Origin: Streptomyces sp. KL109B
Lineage (GTDB): Bacteria > Actinomycetota > Actinomycetes > Streptomycetales > Streptomycetaceae
DNA: 64,000 bases
Assembly: GCF_030766935.1 (NCBI RefSeq)
Contig: NZ_JASERL010000003.1
Location: 248,001-312,000, forward strand
Direction: 5' to 3'
Shown here: in pieces, positions 24,793 through 31,748 of the stretch
Position numbering within the stretch: position 1 is the stretch's first letter
Layout of the letters: each line of letters starts with the position of its first letter
Made by a program: the position numbers and the translations under genes
Notes under the pieces: model-generated
Database searches by the model: none
Told to the model about the DNA's origin: nothing
What the model saw: only the letters and a program-made list of their open reading frames with translations

Positions 24793-25238
24793 CGATCCCC
24801 GTCGCCATCGCGGACACCAACGCCCTCATCCGACTGCTCGCCCCTCGCGAGAAGGGTCACGCCGAGCACAGGAACGCCTTCGCGCAGATGGCCCACCTCG
24901 TCGTCTCCCCGCTCGTCCTCGCAGAGCTGGACCACATCGTCACCGTCCGCTCCGGGCCCGCACCCGCGCTGGCGGCGGCTCGGTTCATCGAGACGCAGCG
25001 CGCCTTGAACCGCTTCACCGTCCCGGACCTCGCCCCTCACCTGTCGACCGCCATCGCCGTTGCCGAGGGGTACACCGATGCACGCGGAGGCAAGGGCATC
25101 GGCCTGACAGACGCGATGAATGTCGCCCTCGCCAAGGCGTACAGCACCGATGCGCTGTTCACGACGGACAAGGATTTCCGCATACTGCGACCGTTGACCG
25201 GGCACGGGGCGTTCCGGCTCCTGCCCGAGGACCTCTAG
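24789..25238 (+). CDS. vapC: PIN-domain ribonuclease toxin (VapC type)
   Basis: A 149-residue PIN-domain protein with the four acidic active-site residues in IADTNALIRLL (Asp9), LVLAELDHIV (Glu), GLTDAMNVALA (Asp) and FTTDKDFRIL (Asp). VapC toxins cut specific RNAs, often initiator or other tRNAs, when free of antitoxin. ATGA overlap with the antitoxin gene gives coupled synthesis. Length is normal. Confidence 0.92.
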   Translation: MTIPVAIADTNALIRLLAPREKGHAEHRNAFAQMAHLVVSPLVLAELDHIVTVRSGPAPALAAARFIETQRALNRFTVPDLAPHLSTAIAVAEGYTDARGGKGIGLTDAMNVALAKAYSTDALFTTDKDFRILRPLTGHGAFRLLPEDL

Positions 25239-25304
25239 GGACAACGGAAAGCAGCACGAAGCCCGTCCCGTCCTCGCCCGCCTCGACCTCGACCTCGACC
25301 GTGC

Positions 25305-26086
25305 TCAATACAGCTGGAGCCCGGTGGCGGCAACCACGTAGAAGACCAACGGGTACAGCACGGTGAGCACACTGACGGGCAGGCCGATCAGCACGAACAC
25401 GAGGAAGAGGAGCGAGCGGGCGGGCGGGCGGGCGGTGACACCTCGCCGAGGCCTCATACGGCGCTCGTCGAGGGGGTCGTAGGTCACTTCGATCCGCTCC
25501 GGGTCCCGGGCGATGATCCTGCCCCCCGCCGAAACACTCGCGCTCGGATCCCCCGATGTCCCTGAAGACGTACACCTTGGTCGACGTGAGATTGCCCCTG
25601 CTGTCGCGGGACTCGACGGTCTGCTCGTACGTGGCCTCGACGGTGACCCCGTTCCGGCGCAGCACCCACCAGTCCTCGGCCGTCCACCAACACGACTGGG
25701 TGATCAGGCATCCGATGTAGAACAGCGCGTAGGACACCGCCCACAAGGTGACGAGTAAGACACCGCCCGTGGCCGCCGTCACGCAGGCCCCCAGCACGAA
25801 CAGCCCGCCGAAGGCCCACCAGTACCATCGGATCCCGCCGCCCTGCGGCCGTCGTCCGCGCGGCGCTTTCACCTCGTACGACACCTCCTTGCGGCCACTG
25901 CGCCGCGGCTGGTCAGGATCCCGTACCGGCAGCGCCGAGTTGACCGCGTCGGCGAACACCTCGGCAGCGGTACGGCTGCTGGGGCGCAGGCTGTACGTGG
26001 CGGGGGCCGGCCCGGTCGAGCAGCACGGCGCCCTGCCCCAGGCGAGCGGTCGTGAGGCGGCTGCGCAACACCTGTTCGGTCGTCAC
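25305..26086 (-). pseudogene. frameshifted DUF3592-like membrane protein
   Basis: Three overlapping frames spell one protein. A GTG at 26086 gives TTEQVLRSRLTTARLGQGAV; a second frame continues with TYSLRPSSRTAAEVFADAVN, two hydrophobic helices (WYWWAFGGLFVLGACVTAA and VSYALFYIGCLITQSCWW) and VEATYEQTVESRDSRGNL, VYVFRDIGGSE; a third frame resumes with IIARDPERIEVTYDPLDE and a last helix ending GLQLY. The second shift falls in a run of six C at 25522-25527, the first near GGGGG at about 26002. The pattern VEATY...YDP fits DUF3592. Sequencing error in homopolymers is an alternative to a true pseudogene. Confidence 0.6.
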
Positions 26087-26137
26087 GGCGGGGAGCGTAG
26101 GGCATGTGCATGACGTGGGTGAAGGGTGCGCCCAGTA

Positions 26138-26178
26138 CGCCGAGTGCGTCCAGTGCGCCGAGTGCGTCCAGTGCGCCG
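26138..26178. repeat. 18-bp tandem repeat
   Basis: CGCCGAGTGCGTCCAGTG occurs twice in a row (26138 and 26156), followed by CGCCG. It lies between the broken membrane-protein gene and the acidic-protein gene; no gene is supported here. Confidence 0.75.
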
Positions 26179-26219
26179 GAAGCCTGGATCCGGCAGGCGC
26201 AGGCCGCCCGGCCCCACGC

Positions 26220-26744
26220 CTACGGCCGATGCCGCCCCCGTGACCTGAGCCGGTGCGGCATCAGTTCACGGACCTCCGCCTCCGCGGCGCCGACGACCGG
26301 TAAAGGGAATTCGTCGCGGCTCCCGTTCTGGCTGCCGTGACCGGCGCCCTCTTCGCCGTCCGCGCGCTCGCCGTCGGCCCGGCCGCCCCGGTCGTCGGAC
26401 CGCGGGAAGTCGTCGGCGCGGTCGTGCTCGCGTTCGCACTCGTCCGCGTCCACGTCCACGTCCACGTCCACGTCCACGCCTGCGTCCGCGGAGGCACGGT
26501 CCGGCGCGTCACCGTTGTCCGCGACCCGCAGCCGCGGCCCGGACGGCGCGGCGGGCGCGGATTCGCCCGACACCAGACGCGCGTGCTCTTCCCAGCCGAG
26601 ACGGAACCAGTCGAGCCGCTCCCGCTCGGCCTCCTCGACAGTGACGACGCGGAGCGCCGCGGGGCCGAACTCCGCCATCTTCCGGCCGAGTTCGACGACC
26701 AATTCAGCAGCGCGGCGCCGCGCCTCCGGCTCTTCGCCACCCAT
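26220..26744 (-). CDS. acidic protein downstream of Xre regulator, unknown function
   Basis: A 174-residue protein. The first 60 residues are helical and conserved-looking (AAELVVELGRKMAEFGPAAL, EAERERLDWFRLGWEEHARL). The rest is low complexity: five Val-Asp pairs (VDVDVDVDVD) encoded by a GTGGAC repeat, then acidic and Gly-rich sequence, and a basic end RHRP. No known domain. It begins 47 bases after the Xre gene on the same strand, so both likely form one operon that faces the tail-module regulators; a role as regulator partner is inference. Confidence 0.75.
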   Translation of the reverse strand: MGGEEPEARRRAAELVVELGRKMAEFGPAALRVVTVEEAERERLDWFRLGWEEHARLVSGESAPAAPSGPRLRVADNGDAPDRASADAGVDVDVDVDVDADECEREHDRADDFPRSDDRGGRADGERADGEEGAGHGSQNGSRDEFPLPVVGAAEAEVRELMPHRLRSRGRHRP

Positions 26745-26791
26745 ACGCCCCTGCCCCTTCGTCCCCCCTGGGACTGATCACTGACCGTCCA

Positions 26792-27319
26792 TCAGCCGCC
26801 TTCCGGCAGGAACTGCTTCGCCACTCGGACGAAGGTGTCCCGCAACTCCGGCGGCACTCCCATGCGCCTGGCCGCCTCCTCAGGTGACAGACGCGGCCCG
26901 TCCGCCTCCCCATTCCCCTGCGGGCTGTCGCCAACCGGCAGGTCCGACTCGGTGAGCCGCCCCGACCTGATCAACATGTCCCGCACCGGCACCCCCAATG
27001 CCACCGCGAGCCGCCGCATGGTCTCCAGATCGGGCATGCTCTGCCGGTTCAACAACCGGCTGACAGCGGCCCGGTGGACACCGGCGTCGTCCGCGAGCCG
27101 CGATTTTCCGCCACCTCGCGGGCTGTCGATGGTGTAGCCGCGCTCCCGCATCAGGCCTTCGACCCAGTCCGCGAACGCGTCCAGGACGGGTGGTCCGCCG
27201 CCGCGCCCCTGGTCCGAGCGCTGATCCGATCGCGGATCCGAGCGCCGGCCCGATCCCTGGTCCGGGCCTTGGTCAGGGCCCTGCTCGATGTGGGCTCGTG
27301 CCCACGAGCTTCCGCTCAT
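26792..27319 (-). CDS. Xre family helix-turn-helix regulator
   Basis: A 175-residue protein. Residues 10-40 are a Gln/Asp/Arg/Ser low-complexity stretch (DQGPDQG, RSDQRSDQG). The HTH follows (about 65-115): GYTIDSPRGGGKSRLADDAG, VHRAAVSRLLNRQSMPDLET and LAVALGVPVRDMLIRSG. The C-terminus has LSPEEAARRMGVPPELRDTF. Start at 27319 with GGGGAG upstream. It is divergent from the WhiB-like gene that heads the tail module, with two inverted repeats between them, which makes it the probable repressor of the island. Confidence 0.87.
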   Translation of the reverse strand: MSGSSWARAHIEQGPDQGPDQGSGRRSDPRSDQRSDQGRGGGPPVLDAFADWVEGLMRERGYTIDSPRGGGKSRLADDAGVHRAAVSRLLNRQSMPDLETMRRLAVALGVPVRDMLIRSGRLTESDLPVGDSPQGNGEADGPRLSPEEAARRMGVPPELRDTFVRVAKQFLPEGG

Positions 27320-27360
27320 GACGCTGATCTCCCCTCGTCGCGGGGCACAGCGTACCGAGC

Positions 27361-27385
27361 GCGCGCGCATCAAAGCTGCGCGCGC
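27361..27385. promoter_or_regulatory. perfect inverted repeat near the Xre start
   Basis: GCGCGCGCA-N7-TGCGCGCGC is a perfect 9-bp palindrome 42 bases upstream of the Xre gene. Candidate operator in the Xre/WhiB intergenic region. Confidence 0.5.
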
Positions 27386-27521
27386 ACGCACACAGTTATG
27401 GAGATGTGTACAACGGGCGGGTGAGGACGGCCGGTTGGGGAACACGGCGAACGGCCCGAACGGCCCAGGGTGCTCTCAGGCGACCACCTCCTCCCTCTTG
27501 TCTCGTACGTACCGGAACAAC

Positions 27522-27539
27522 TTGCGCACGCACGCGCAA
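27522..27539. promoter_or_regulatory. perfect inverted repeat upstream of the WhiB-like gene
   Basis: TTGCGC-N6-GCGCAA lies 68 bases upstream of the WhiB-like start. A second, shorter palindrome TTCG-N7-CGAA follows at 27560-27574. Candidate operators for the Xre protein. Confidence 0.45.
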
Positions 27540-27606
27540 CATGCCACTCTCATCACGCGTTCGCATGTGTCGAACAAATATTCCCATACGTGGGGAGGCG
27601 CTGCAC

Positions 27607-27930
27607 GTGTCAAGCCCGATGATTCTTTCCATCTCTTCGCTGACCAGGGCATTCACCCGGCACGACGATGAACTCGACTGGCGCAGATCCGCCGCCTGTG
27701 CCGAACTACCCCAGCACCACGTCTTTACACGGAGCCCCTCCGAGGCCGCCCTTACGTTGCGAGCCTGCAACAAGTGTCCGATCCGGCTGGAGTGCGAGGC
27801 CGTGGTCGATCCCGCCCACACCTGGTTCGACGGCGTCTGCGCGGGACGCCTGTGGCGCAACGGCCGCGTGGTCGACGCCCCGGAGGAGCAGCACCAGGAA
27901 CAGAGCGAGGAGAGCGAGTCCCACCGATGA
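27607..27930 (+). CDS. WhiB-like iron-sulfur transcription factor
   Basis: A 107-residue Wbl protein with DWRRSAACAE, then C-x2-C-x5-C in LRACNKCPIRLEC, giving four cluster cysteines (31, 54, 57, 63) for a [4Fe-4S] cluster. The turn motif that contacts the sigma factor, normally G-V/I-W-G-G, is GVCAG here (residues 76-80), followed by RLWRNGR. The C-terminus is Gln/Glu-rich. GTG at 27607 follows GGGGAGG by eight bases. It overlaps the next gene by ATGA and heads the regulatory cassette of the tail module, so it probably activates these genes. Confidence 0.88.
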   Translation: MSSPMILSISSLTRAFTRHDDELDWRRSAACAELPQHHVFTRSPSEAALTLRACNKCPIRLECEAVVDPAHTWFDGVCAGRLWRNGRVVDAPEEQHQEQSEESESHR

Positions 27931-28493
27931 CGCTTCGTACCGAACACGCCGAGCACGAGGCGCGCCACGACAACGACACCGGCGAAGCCCTCGGCTGGCT
28001 GCGCGCCCTCGCCGAGCGATTCCCGCTGCTGCTCGCCGAGTTGAACCCGTCGCCCGCCTCCGGCACCCCCCGCCCCGGCACCTCCGGAGGCCATCGCGAC
28101 GGCGGCCGCCCACCGCTCAAGCTCTACGTCTCCGACACCCTCCGCGACGTCACCGACGGCGTCGTCGAACTGGAGGAGGCGGTACGCGAACGGCTCGCGC
28201 TGCGCCCCGCGCGCCCGTCCCCCGCCCCCGTCCCCGTACGACTTCGGCGCCTCGCCGAACTCCTCGACCAGGTCGCCGCCGTACCCGACCTGTACGCGCA
28301 CGTGACCAGCGAGGCCCGACGGATGGCGGGTCGCTGCGCCCGCGCCATCGGTGACCCCGAACAGCTCGTACGCATCCCGGGCCGCTGCCCGGCCTGCGAC
28401 TCCGTCTCCTTGCGGGCGCTGCCCGAGCGTGCGGTCGTGATGTGCGTGAATCCGGCCTGCCGGCACGTACTCGAAGAGGAGGACGGCGGATGA
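27927..28493 (+). CDS. zinc-ribbon protein of the tail-island regulatory cassette
   Basis: A 188-residue protein. N-terminal HEARHDNDTGEALGWLRALA, a helical middle (KLYVSDTLRDVTDGVVELEE, LRRLAELLDQVAAV), and a C-terminal zinc ribbon with CPAC and CVNPAC about 20 residues apart. It overlaps the WhiB-like gene (ATGA) upstream and the small HTH gene (ATGA) downstream. The ribbon suggests nucleic-acid or protein binding. I do not recognise the family; regulation of the tail genes is inferred from context. Confidence 0.8.
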   Translation: MTLRTEHAEHEARHDNDTGEALGWLRALAERFPLLLAELNPSPASGTPRPGTSGGHRDGGRPPLKLYVSDTLRDVTDGVVELEEAVRERLALRPARPSPAPVPVRLRRLAELLDQVAAVPDLYAHVTSEARRMAGRCARAIGDPEQLVRIPGRCPACDSVSLRALPERAVVMCVNPACRHVLEEEDGG

Positions 28494-28678
28494 CGTACGT
28501 AACCGGCGAGCTGGCCGCCAACGAGGCCGGGGTGTCGCCCGCGACCATCCGTAAGTGGGTGCAGCTCGGGCATCTGCCGACCGCCGGGAAACAGGGGCGG
28601 CGGACGCTGTACCGGCTGGAGGACGTGTTCGCCGCCGAGCGTGCCGCGCGCGGCAGGAGCGCGTACGGGGGCAAGTGA
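28490..28678 (+). CDS. small MerR/AlpA-like helix-turn-helix protein
   Basis: A 62-residue winged-helix protein: YVTGELAANEAGVSPATIRK, WVQLGHLPTAGKQGRRTLYR and LEDVFAAERAARG. This is the pattern of excisionase/AlpA-type DNA-binding proteins. It starts at 28490, overlapping the zinc-ribbon gene by ATGA, and is followed by a strong terminator. No integrase accompanies it, so it is more likely a transcription factor than an excisionase. Confidence 0.87.
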   Translation: MTYVTGELAANEAGVSPATIRKWVQLGHLPTAGKQGRRTLYRLEDVFAAERAARGRSAYGGK

Positions 28679-28691
28679 GTCACCCCGACCC

Positions 28692-28728
28692 AGAAGGGCC
28701 CGTCGACCTGCGTCGACGGGCCCTTTCT
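28692..28728. terminator. terminator after the regulatory cassette
   Basis: GAAGGGCCCGTCGAC and GTCGACGGGCCCTTTC form a 14-bp stem around CTGC, followed by TT. It separates the WhiB/zinc-ribbon/HTH operon from the structural genes, which therefore need their own promoter in the 28729-28926 gap; I see no clear promoter there. Confidence 0.88.
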
Positions 28729-28940
28729 TGTGCCATCAACTGGCCCCGTCCCAGCGTCAGTTGCGGGATTCGGCACCCCGGATCACACTTGAAGCAGCGG
28801 CAGAGCTGCGCCCGGAAACCGGGCGGCGGTCCTGCCGCTTTGTGTTGCCCGGACATGCCCGGACTCCCTCGTCGCGGTCGCGATCCGGGCGCGAACGCCG
28901 CGCGACTCCCCCGTGTCCAATGATCCGAAGGAGCGTCCAT

Positions 28941-29342
28941 GTGGCCGTCCTGAACTTTCCCGACGTCGAGATGCTCGTCGTCGACTTCCTCAAGAACCGC
29001 ACCGAGATGTCGGGCGTGACCATCGACAACCGGCCGCCCGCCGGGTTCGACGGCACCCAGAAGACCGTTCTGGTCTCCCGGGCCGGCGGCGCCTGGGTCG
29101 ACGACCTCGCGCTCGACCATCCGCTGGTCGACCTGGAGGTGTACGCGGCCGACAAGACGGTCGCGCACGGCATCTCGCTCGCCGCCCGCGCCTGTGCCGT
29201 CGAGCTGGAGGGGACGACGTACGGCACCGCGCTCGTCACCGACGTCGCCGAGGCGGACGGGCCGCGCTGGCTGCCCGACTACAACCGTCCGGCGAGCGCC
29301 CGGTACCTCACGACGCTGCGGCTGTCGATCAGCCCCGCGTAG
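28941..29342 (+). CDS. phage tail terminator/completion-like protein
   Basis: A 133-residue protein, first gene of the structural module. VLNFPDVEMLVVDFLKNRTE at the N-terminus, a TQKTVLVSRAGG strand pair, ACAVELEGTTYG and a C-terminal DYNRPASARYLTTLRLSI fit small tail-terminator proteins that sit just upstream of the tail tube gene in siphophages. GTG at 28941 follows GAAGGAG by seven bases. Assignment rests on weak family likeness plus position. Confidence 0.65.
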   Translation: MAVLNFPDVEMLVVDFLKNRTEMSGVTIDNRPPAGFDGTQKTVLVSRAGGAWVDDLALDHPLVDLEVYAADKTVAHGISLAARACAVELEGTTYGTALVTDVAEADGPRWLPDYNRPASARYLTTLRLSISPA

Positions 29343-29385
29343 ACCGACACATCCCACAACACCACTTCCTGAACCAGGAGTTCGC

Positions 29386-29991
29386 ATGCCTTCTCCCAAC
29401 ACCAGCTCACAGATCCGCGTCGCCGGCACCGGCAAGGTGCTCGTCGCCCCGTACGGCGCCAGTCCGGCCGTCGTCGGACCCATCGACACCAAGGCGGCCT
29501 GGCCGACCGGGTGGACCGAGCTCGGGTACACCTCCACCGACGGCGTGAAGCTGGCCAAGAAGGACAAGATCGACCAGGTCGACGGCTGGCAGTCGGTGAG
29601 CGCGCTGCGCTACATCTACTCCGACCGTGAGCTGACGCTGAAGTTCCAGCTGATGCAGTTCAACAAGACGACGCTGCCGTTCTTCATGGGTGGCGGGGCG
29701 ACCGCCGCGGTGGCCACGACCGGCGCGGAGGCGGGCACCTTCAAGTACGACCTCACCTCCAACCCGTCGCCGGACGAGCGCCAGCTCGGCTTCGAGTTCA
29801 CCGACAGCAAGGGCGGTACGCCGGTCATCTACCGGCTGATCGTGCCGCGCGGCCAGGTCACCGAGACCGAGGAGCTCTCGATGACGCGGACCGGTGCGCT
29901 GAAGCTGGGTGTCACCTTCACGGCCTTCGCCCAGGACGACACGTCCTCGCCGCTGGCGACGTGGCTGATGAAGGACGACGCGTACGTGTAA
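29386..29991 (+). CDS. phage tail tube (major tail) protein
   Basis: A 201-residue beta-rich protein. SSQIRVAGTGKVLVAPYG, WTELGYTSTDGVKLAKK, VDGWQSVSALRYIYSDRE and a TETEELSMTRTGALKLGVTF end fit tail tube proteins of actinophages, which polymerise into the tail shaft. ATG at 29386 with CCAGGAG upstream. It is followed by the tail chaperone pair, the standard siphophage order. No sheath gene is present, so the tail would be non-contractile. Confidence 0.8.
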   Translation: MPSPNTSSQIRVAGTGKVLVAPYGASPAVVGPIDTKAAWPTGWTELGYTSTDGVKLAKKDKIDQVDGWQSVSALRYIYSDRELTLKFQLMQFNKTTLPFFMGGGATAAVATTGAEAGTFKYDLTSNPSPDERQLGFEFTDSKGGTPVIYRLIVPRGQVTETEELSMTRTGALKLGVTFTAFAQDDTSSPLATWLMKDDAYV

Positions 29992-30066
29992 GCGAGCCCA
30001 CGGGGCGGGGCCGTTCGCGGCCCCGCCCCGCCTCCTCCACCCCACCTCTACCAAAGGAGTCCCCGC

Positions 30067-30357
30067 ATGCCCGGTTTCGACGTCAACGCCGCCCGCGCCC
30101 AGCGCCTGGAGGCGCTCGGCCACGCCTGGTCCTTCCAACTGGACGACGACCGTTTCGAGTTGCCCACCGAGCTGGGCCGCGCCACGGCCCGTAAGCTGCG
30201 CGACCTCGATGACAACGACATCGACGGTCTGTTCCGACTCCTCCTCGGGGACAAGCAGTTCGCCCGCTTCGAGCGGCACGACATCACCATGCAGGACATC
30301 GCCGCGATCCTGGAGGCCTACGGCAAGGAGACCGGGCTCGGCCTGGGGGAAGGCTGA
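30067..30357 (+). CDS. tail assembly chaperone (G-type, upstream frame)
   Basis: A 96-residue helical protein: FDVNAARAQRLEALGHAWSF, LPTELGRATARKLRDLDDND, LFRLLLGDKQFARFERHDI and LEAYGKETGLGLGEG. Size, position between tube and tape-measure genes, and a downstream open frame in -1 phase match the lambda G/GT arrangement. The protein holds the tape measure before tube assembly. ATG at 30067 with AAAGGAG upstream. Confidence 0.8.
   Translation: MPGFDVNAARAQRLEALGHAWSFQLDDDRFELPTELGRATARKLRDLDDNDIDGLFRLLLGDKQFARFERHDITMQDIAAILEAYGKETGLGLGEG
30345..30351 (+). promoter_or_regulatory. putative -1 ribosomal frameshift site
   Basis: GGGGGAA lies four codons from the TGA of the first chaperone frame (zero-frame reading CTG GGG GAA GGC TGA). 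Slippage by one base on the G run gives GGG GGA AGG CTG AGC and joins the second frame. It is not the textbook X XXY YYZ heptamer in the second codon, so efficiency is uncertain. Confidence 0.55.
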
Positions 30358-30758
30358 GCCTCGTCGCGCTCATAGAAGAGCACGCCGAGGCCATCGAGGC
30401 CGACCTGCTGCGCCACTACGGCGTGGATCTGCTGGACTGGCACCGCGGGGAGCTGTCCTCGCGGCGGCTCTCGGTGCTCGTCGAGCACCTGCCGCGTGAC
30501 AGCGCGCTCACCCGTGAACTCCACGGCGACGTGGCCGAATGGGGCGTGACGGACTACCTACTGGCTCATGTGGTGGACCTGCTCCAGGACGCCAACTGGA
30601 TGTTCGCCACGGTCAACCGCGACGAGGACAGCGAGTCGCTCGACACTCCCAAGCCCATCCCGCGCCCGGGCCAGGCGGAACCGGTCGAGGAAGACACATC
30701 GAGCGACTCCGCGACCACACTCCCGGCACACCAGGACCTTCGCACGTTCTTGGCTTAA
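30348..30758 (+). CDS. tail assembly chaperone extension (T-type, -1 frame)
   Basis: From the slippery site this frame reads RLSLVALIEEHAEAIEADLL, RHYGVDLLDWHRGELSSRRL and EWGVTDYLLAHVVDLLQDAN, then an acidic, Pro-rich tail ending at a TAA at 30756-30758. The N-terminal part lacks any ATG, and the only early start, GTG at 30423, has no ribosome binding site and would cut off conserved-looking sequence. Expression as a frameshift fusion (G-T) is therefore the best explanation. YGVDLLDWHRGELSSRRL is typical of second-frame chaperones in actinophages. Confidence 0.7.
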   Translation, partial: GRLSLVALIEEHAEAIEADLLRHYGVDLLDWHRGELSSRRLSVLVEHLPRDSALTRELHGDVAEWGVTDYLLAHVVDLLQDANWMFATVNRDEDSESLDTPKPIPRPGQAEPVEEDTSSDSATTLPAHQDLRTFLA

Positions 30759-30795
30759 GAAGCACCGTCACAGTGGGGCCGGCCCTGTCGACCCG

Positions 30796-31035
30796 TCAGG
30801 CGGTGAAATAGAGGGCAGCTCCGCCCCCGAGTACAACAATCCCCAGGCCCAAGATGATCAGCACGTTCCTCTTGACCTTTGCAGCAGCCTCAAATTTCCC
30901 CTCCTCCCGGTCCTGCCTAACCGCTCCGGAAATAATGGCCGCGAAAATAATCATGATCGCGCCAAATGCCGACATAACGACCCCGGCCAACCTGGCCAAG
31001 ATTTGCATGTCGGTCGCCTCCGCAAGACGGAACAT
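30796..31035 (-). CDS. small two-helix membrane protein, antisense to the tail operon
   Basis: A 79-residue protein with hydrophobic helices at about residues 12-36 and 53-75, separated by a basic linker (RQDREEGKFEAAAKVKRN). ATG at 31035 follows AAGGGTGGGCGC. It runs against the surrounding genes and its DNA is visibly less GC-rich, which suggests a later insertion. It could be an immunity or holin-like protein; no family is recognised. Confidence 0.6.
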   Translation of the reverse strand: MFRLAEATDMQILARLAGVVMSAFGAIMIIFAAIISGAVRQDREEGKFEAAAKVKRNVLIILGLGIVVLGGGAALYFTA

Positions 31036-31136
31036 GCGCCCACCCTTCACTCGGCCATCTCGCCTGTGGTTGCGCCTCATCCTCGTCACGACAGATCAAC
31101 GAGTCAAGACACAAGGAAAGGAACGGAGGATCACAC

Positions 31137-31727
31137 ATGAGCAAGCACACGACGGATGACGTCTACGACAAGGTCGTGGACCTGAAGAAAGCAATAGCCA
31201 AAGGCCCGGACGACAAAAAGACGGACCTCAAGGGGGCCCTCGCAGAACTTCCCGTCCTGAAAGAAATACTGGCCGTAGCCAAGGCGGGCGGCGGCCCTGC
31301 CTACATCGTGCTCGGAATCGTGGCACTCAAAGCAGGGCTTTCATCGATAGGCATCAAGATCTTCGATATCCAGAAAGGGATCCAGGCGCTCACGCGAAAG
31401 CTTACTGGGGGGAAGGAACTCACCACGACAGACAGTGGGCGGTTCGCGGTGGCCACGCCAGAGGAACCCCGGAACATGCGGCTCCCCACGGCAGGCCGAA
31501 TCACCGCCCTGAAGGAAGCAGTACGAAAGCTGAACGGCGAGATACACATCTACAGCACCAAATCCCGGGCGCTGCCGTCCCCTCGGAACATGAAGCAGCT
31601 CGCCGACTCCGCCGGACGCCTGAGCTCCGCCGCGAGCAAACACGGCGACGTCGCCCGCCTCGCCGCCAACACGCACACCCTCACCCAGCGCTTCCAGGAA
31701 CTCTCTCGGGCCGTCGGCAGCGCCTGA
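31137..31727 (+). CDS. unknown protein inserted before the tape measure gene
   Basis: A 196-residue protein: charged N-terminus (DVYDKVVDLKKAIAKGPDDK), one hydrophobic segment (PAYIVLGIVALKAGLSSIGI, about residues 61-80), and a basic helical C-terminus (RITALKEAVRKLNGEIHIYS, AASKHGDVARLAANTHTL). ATG at 31137 with ACGGAGG. Its codon use is less GC-biased than its neighbours. Position between chaperone and tape measure is unusual; it could be a tape-measure-associated or effector-like cargo protein. No known domain seen. Confidence 0.7.
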   Translation: MSKHTTDDVYDKVVDLKKAIAKGPDDKKTDLKGALAELPVLKEILAVAKAGGGPAYIVLGIVALKAGLSSIGIKIFDIQKGIQALTRKLTGGKELTTTDSGRFAVATPEEPRNMRLPTAGRITALKEAVRKLNGEIHIYSTKSRALPSPRNMKQLADSAGRLSSAASKHGDVARLAANTHTLTQRFQELSRAVGSA

Positions 31728-31748
31728 CACCGGCGATCGGAGGATCCC

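Noticed and set aside
26052..26243. Cys-rich small peptide (AECVQC repeats)
   Set aside because: Produced by an 18-bp DNA repeat, lacks a ribosome binding site and overlaps the start of the broken membrane-protein gene.
28490..28678. Excisionase of an integrated element
   Set aside because: No integrase or attachment repeats were found; the gene overlaps regulatory genes, so a transcription role is more likely.
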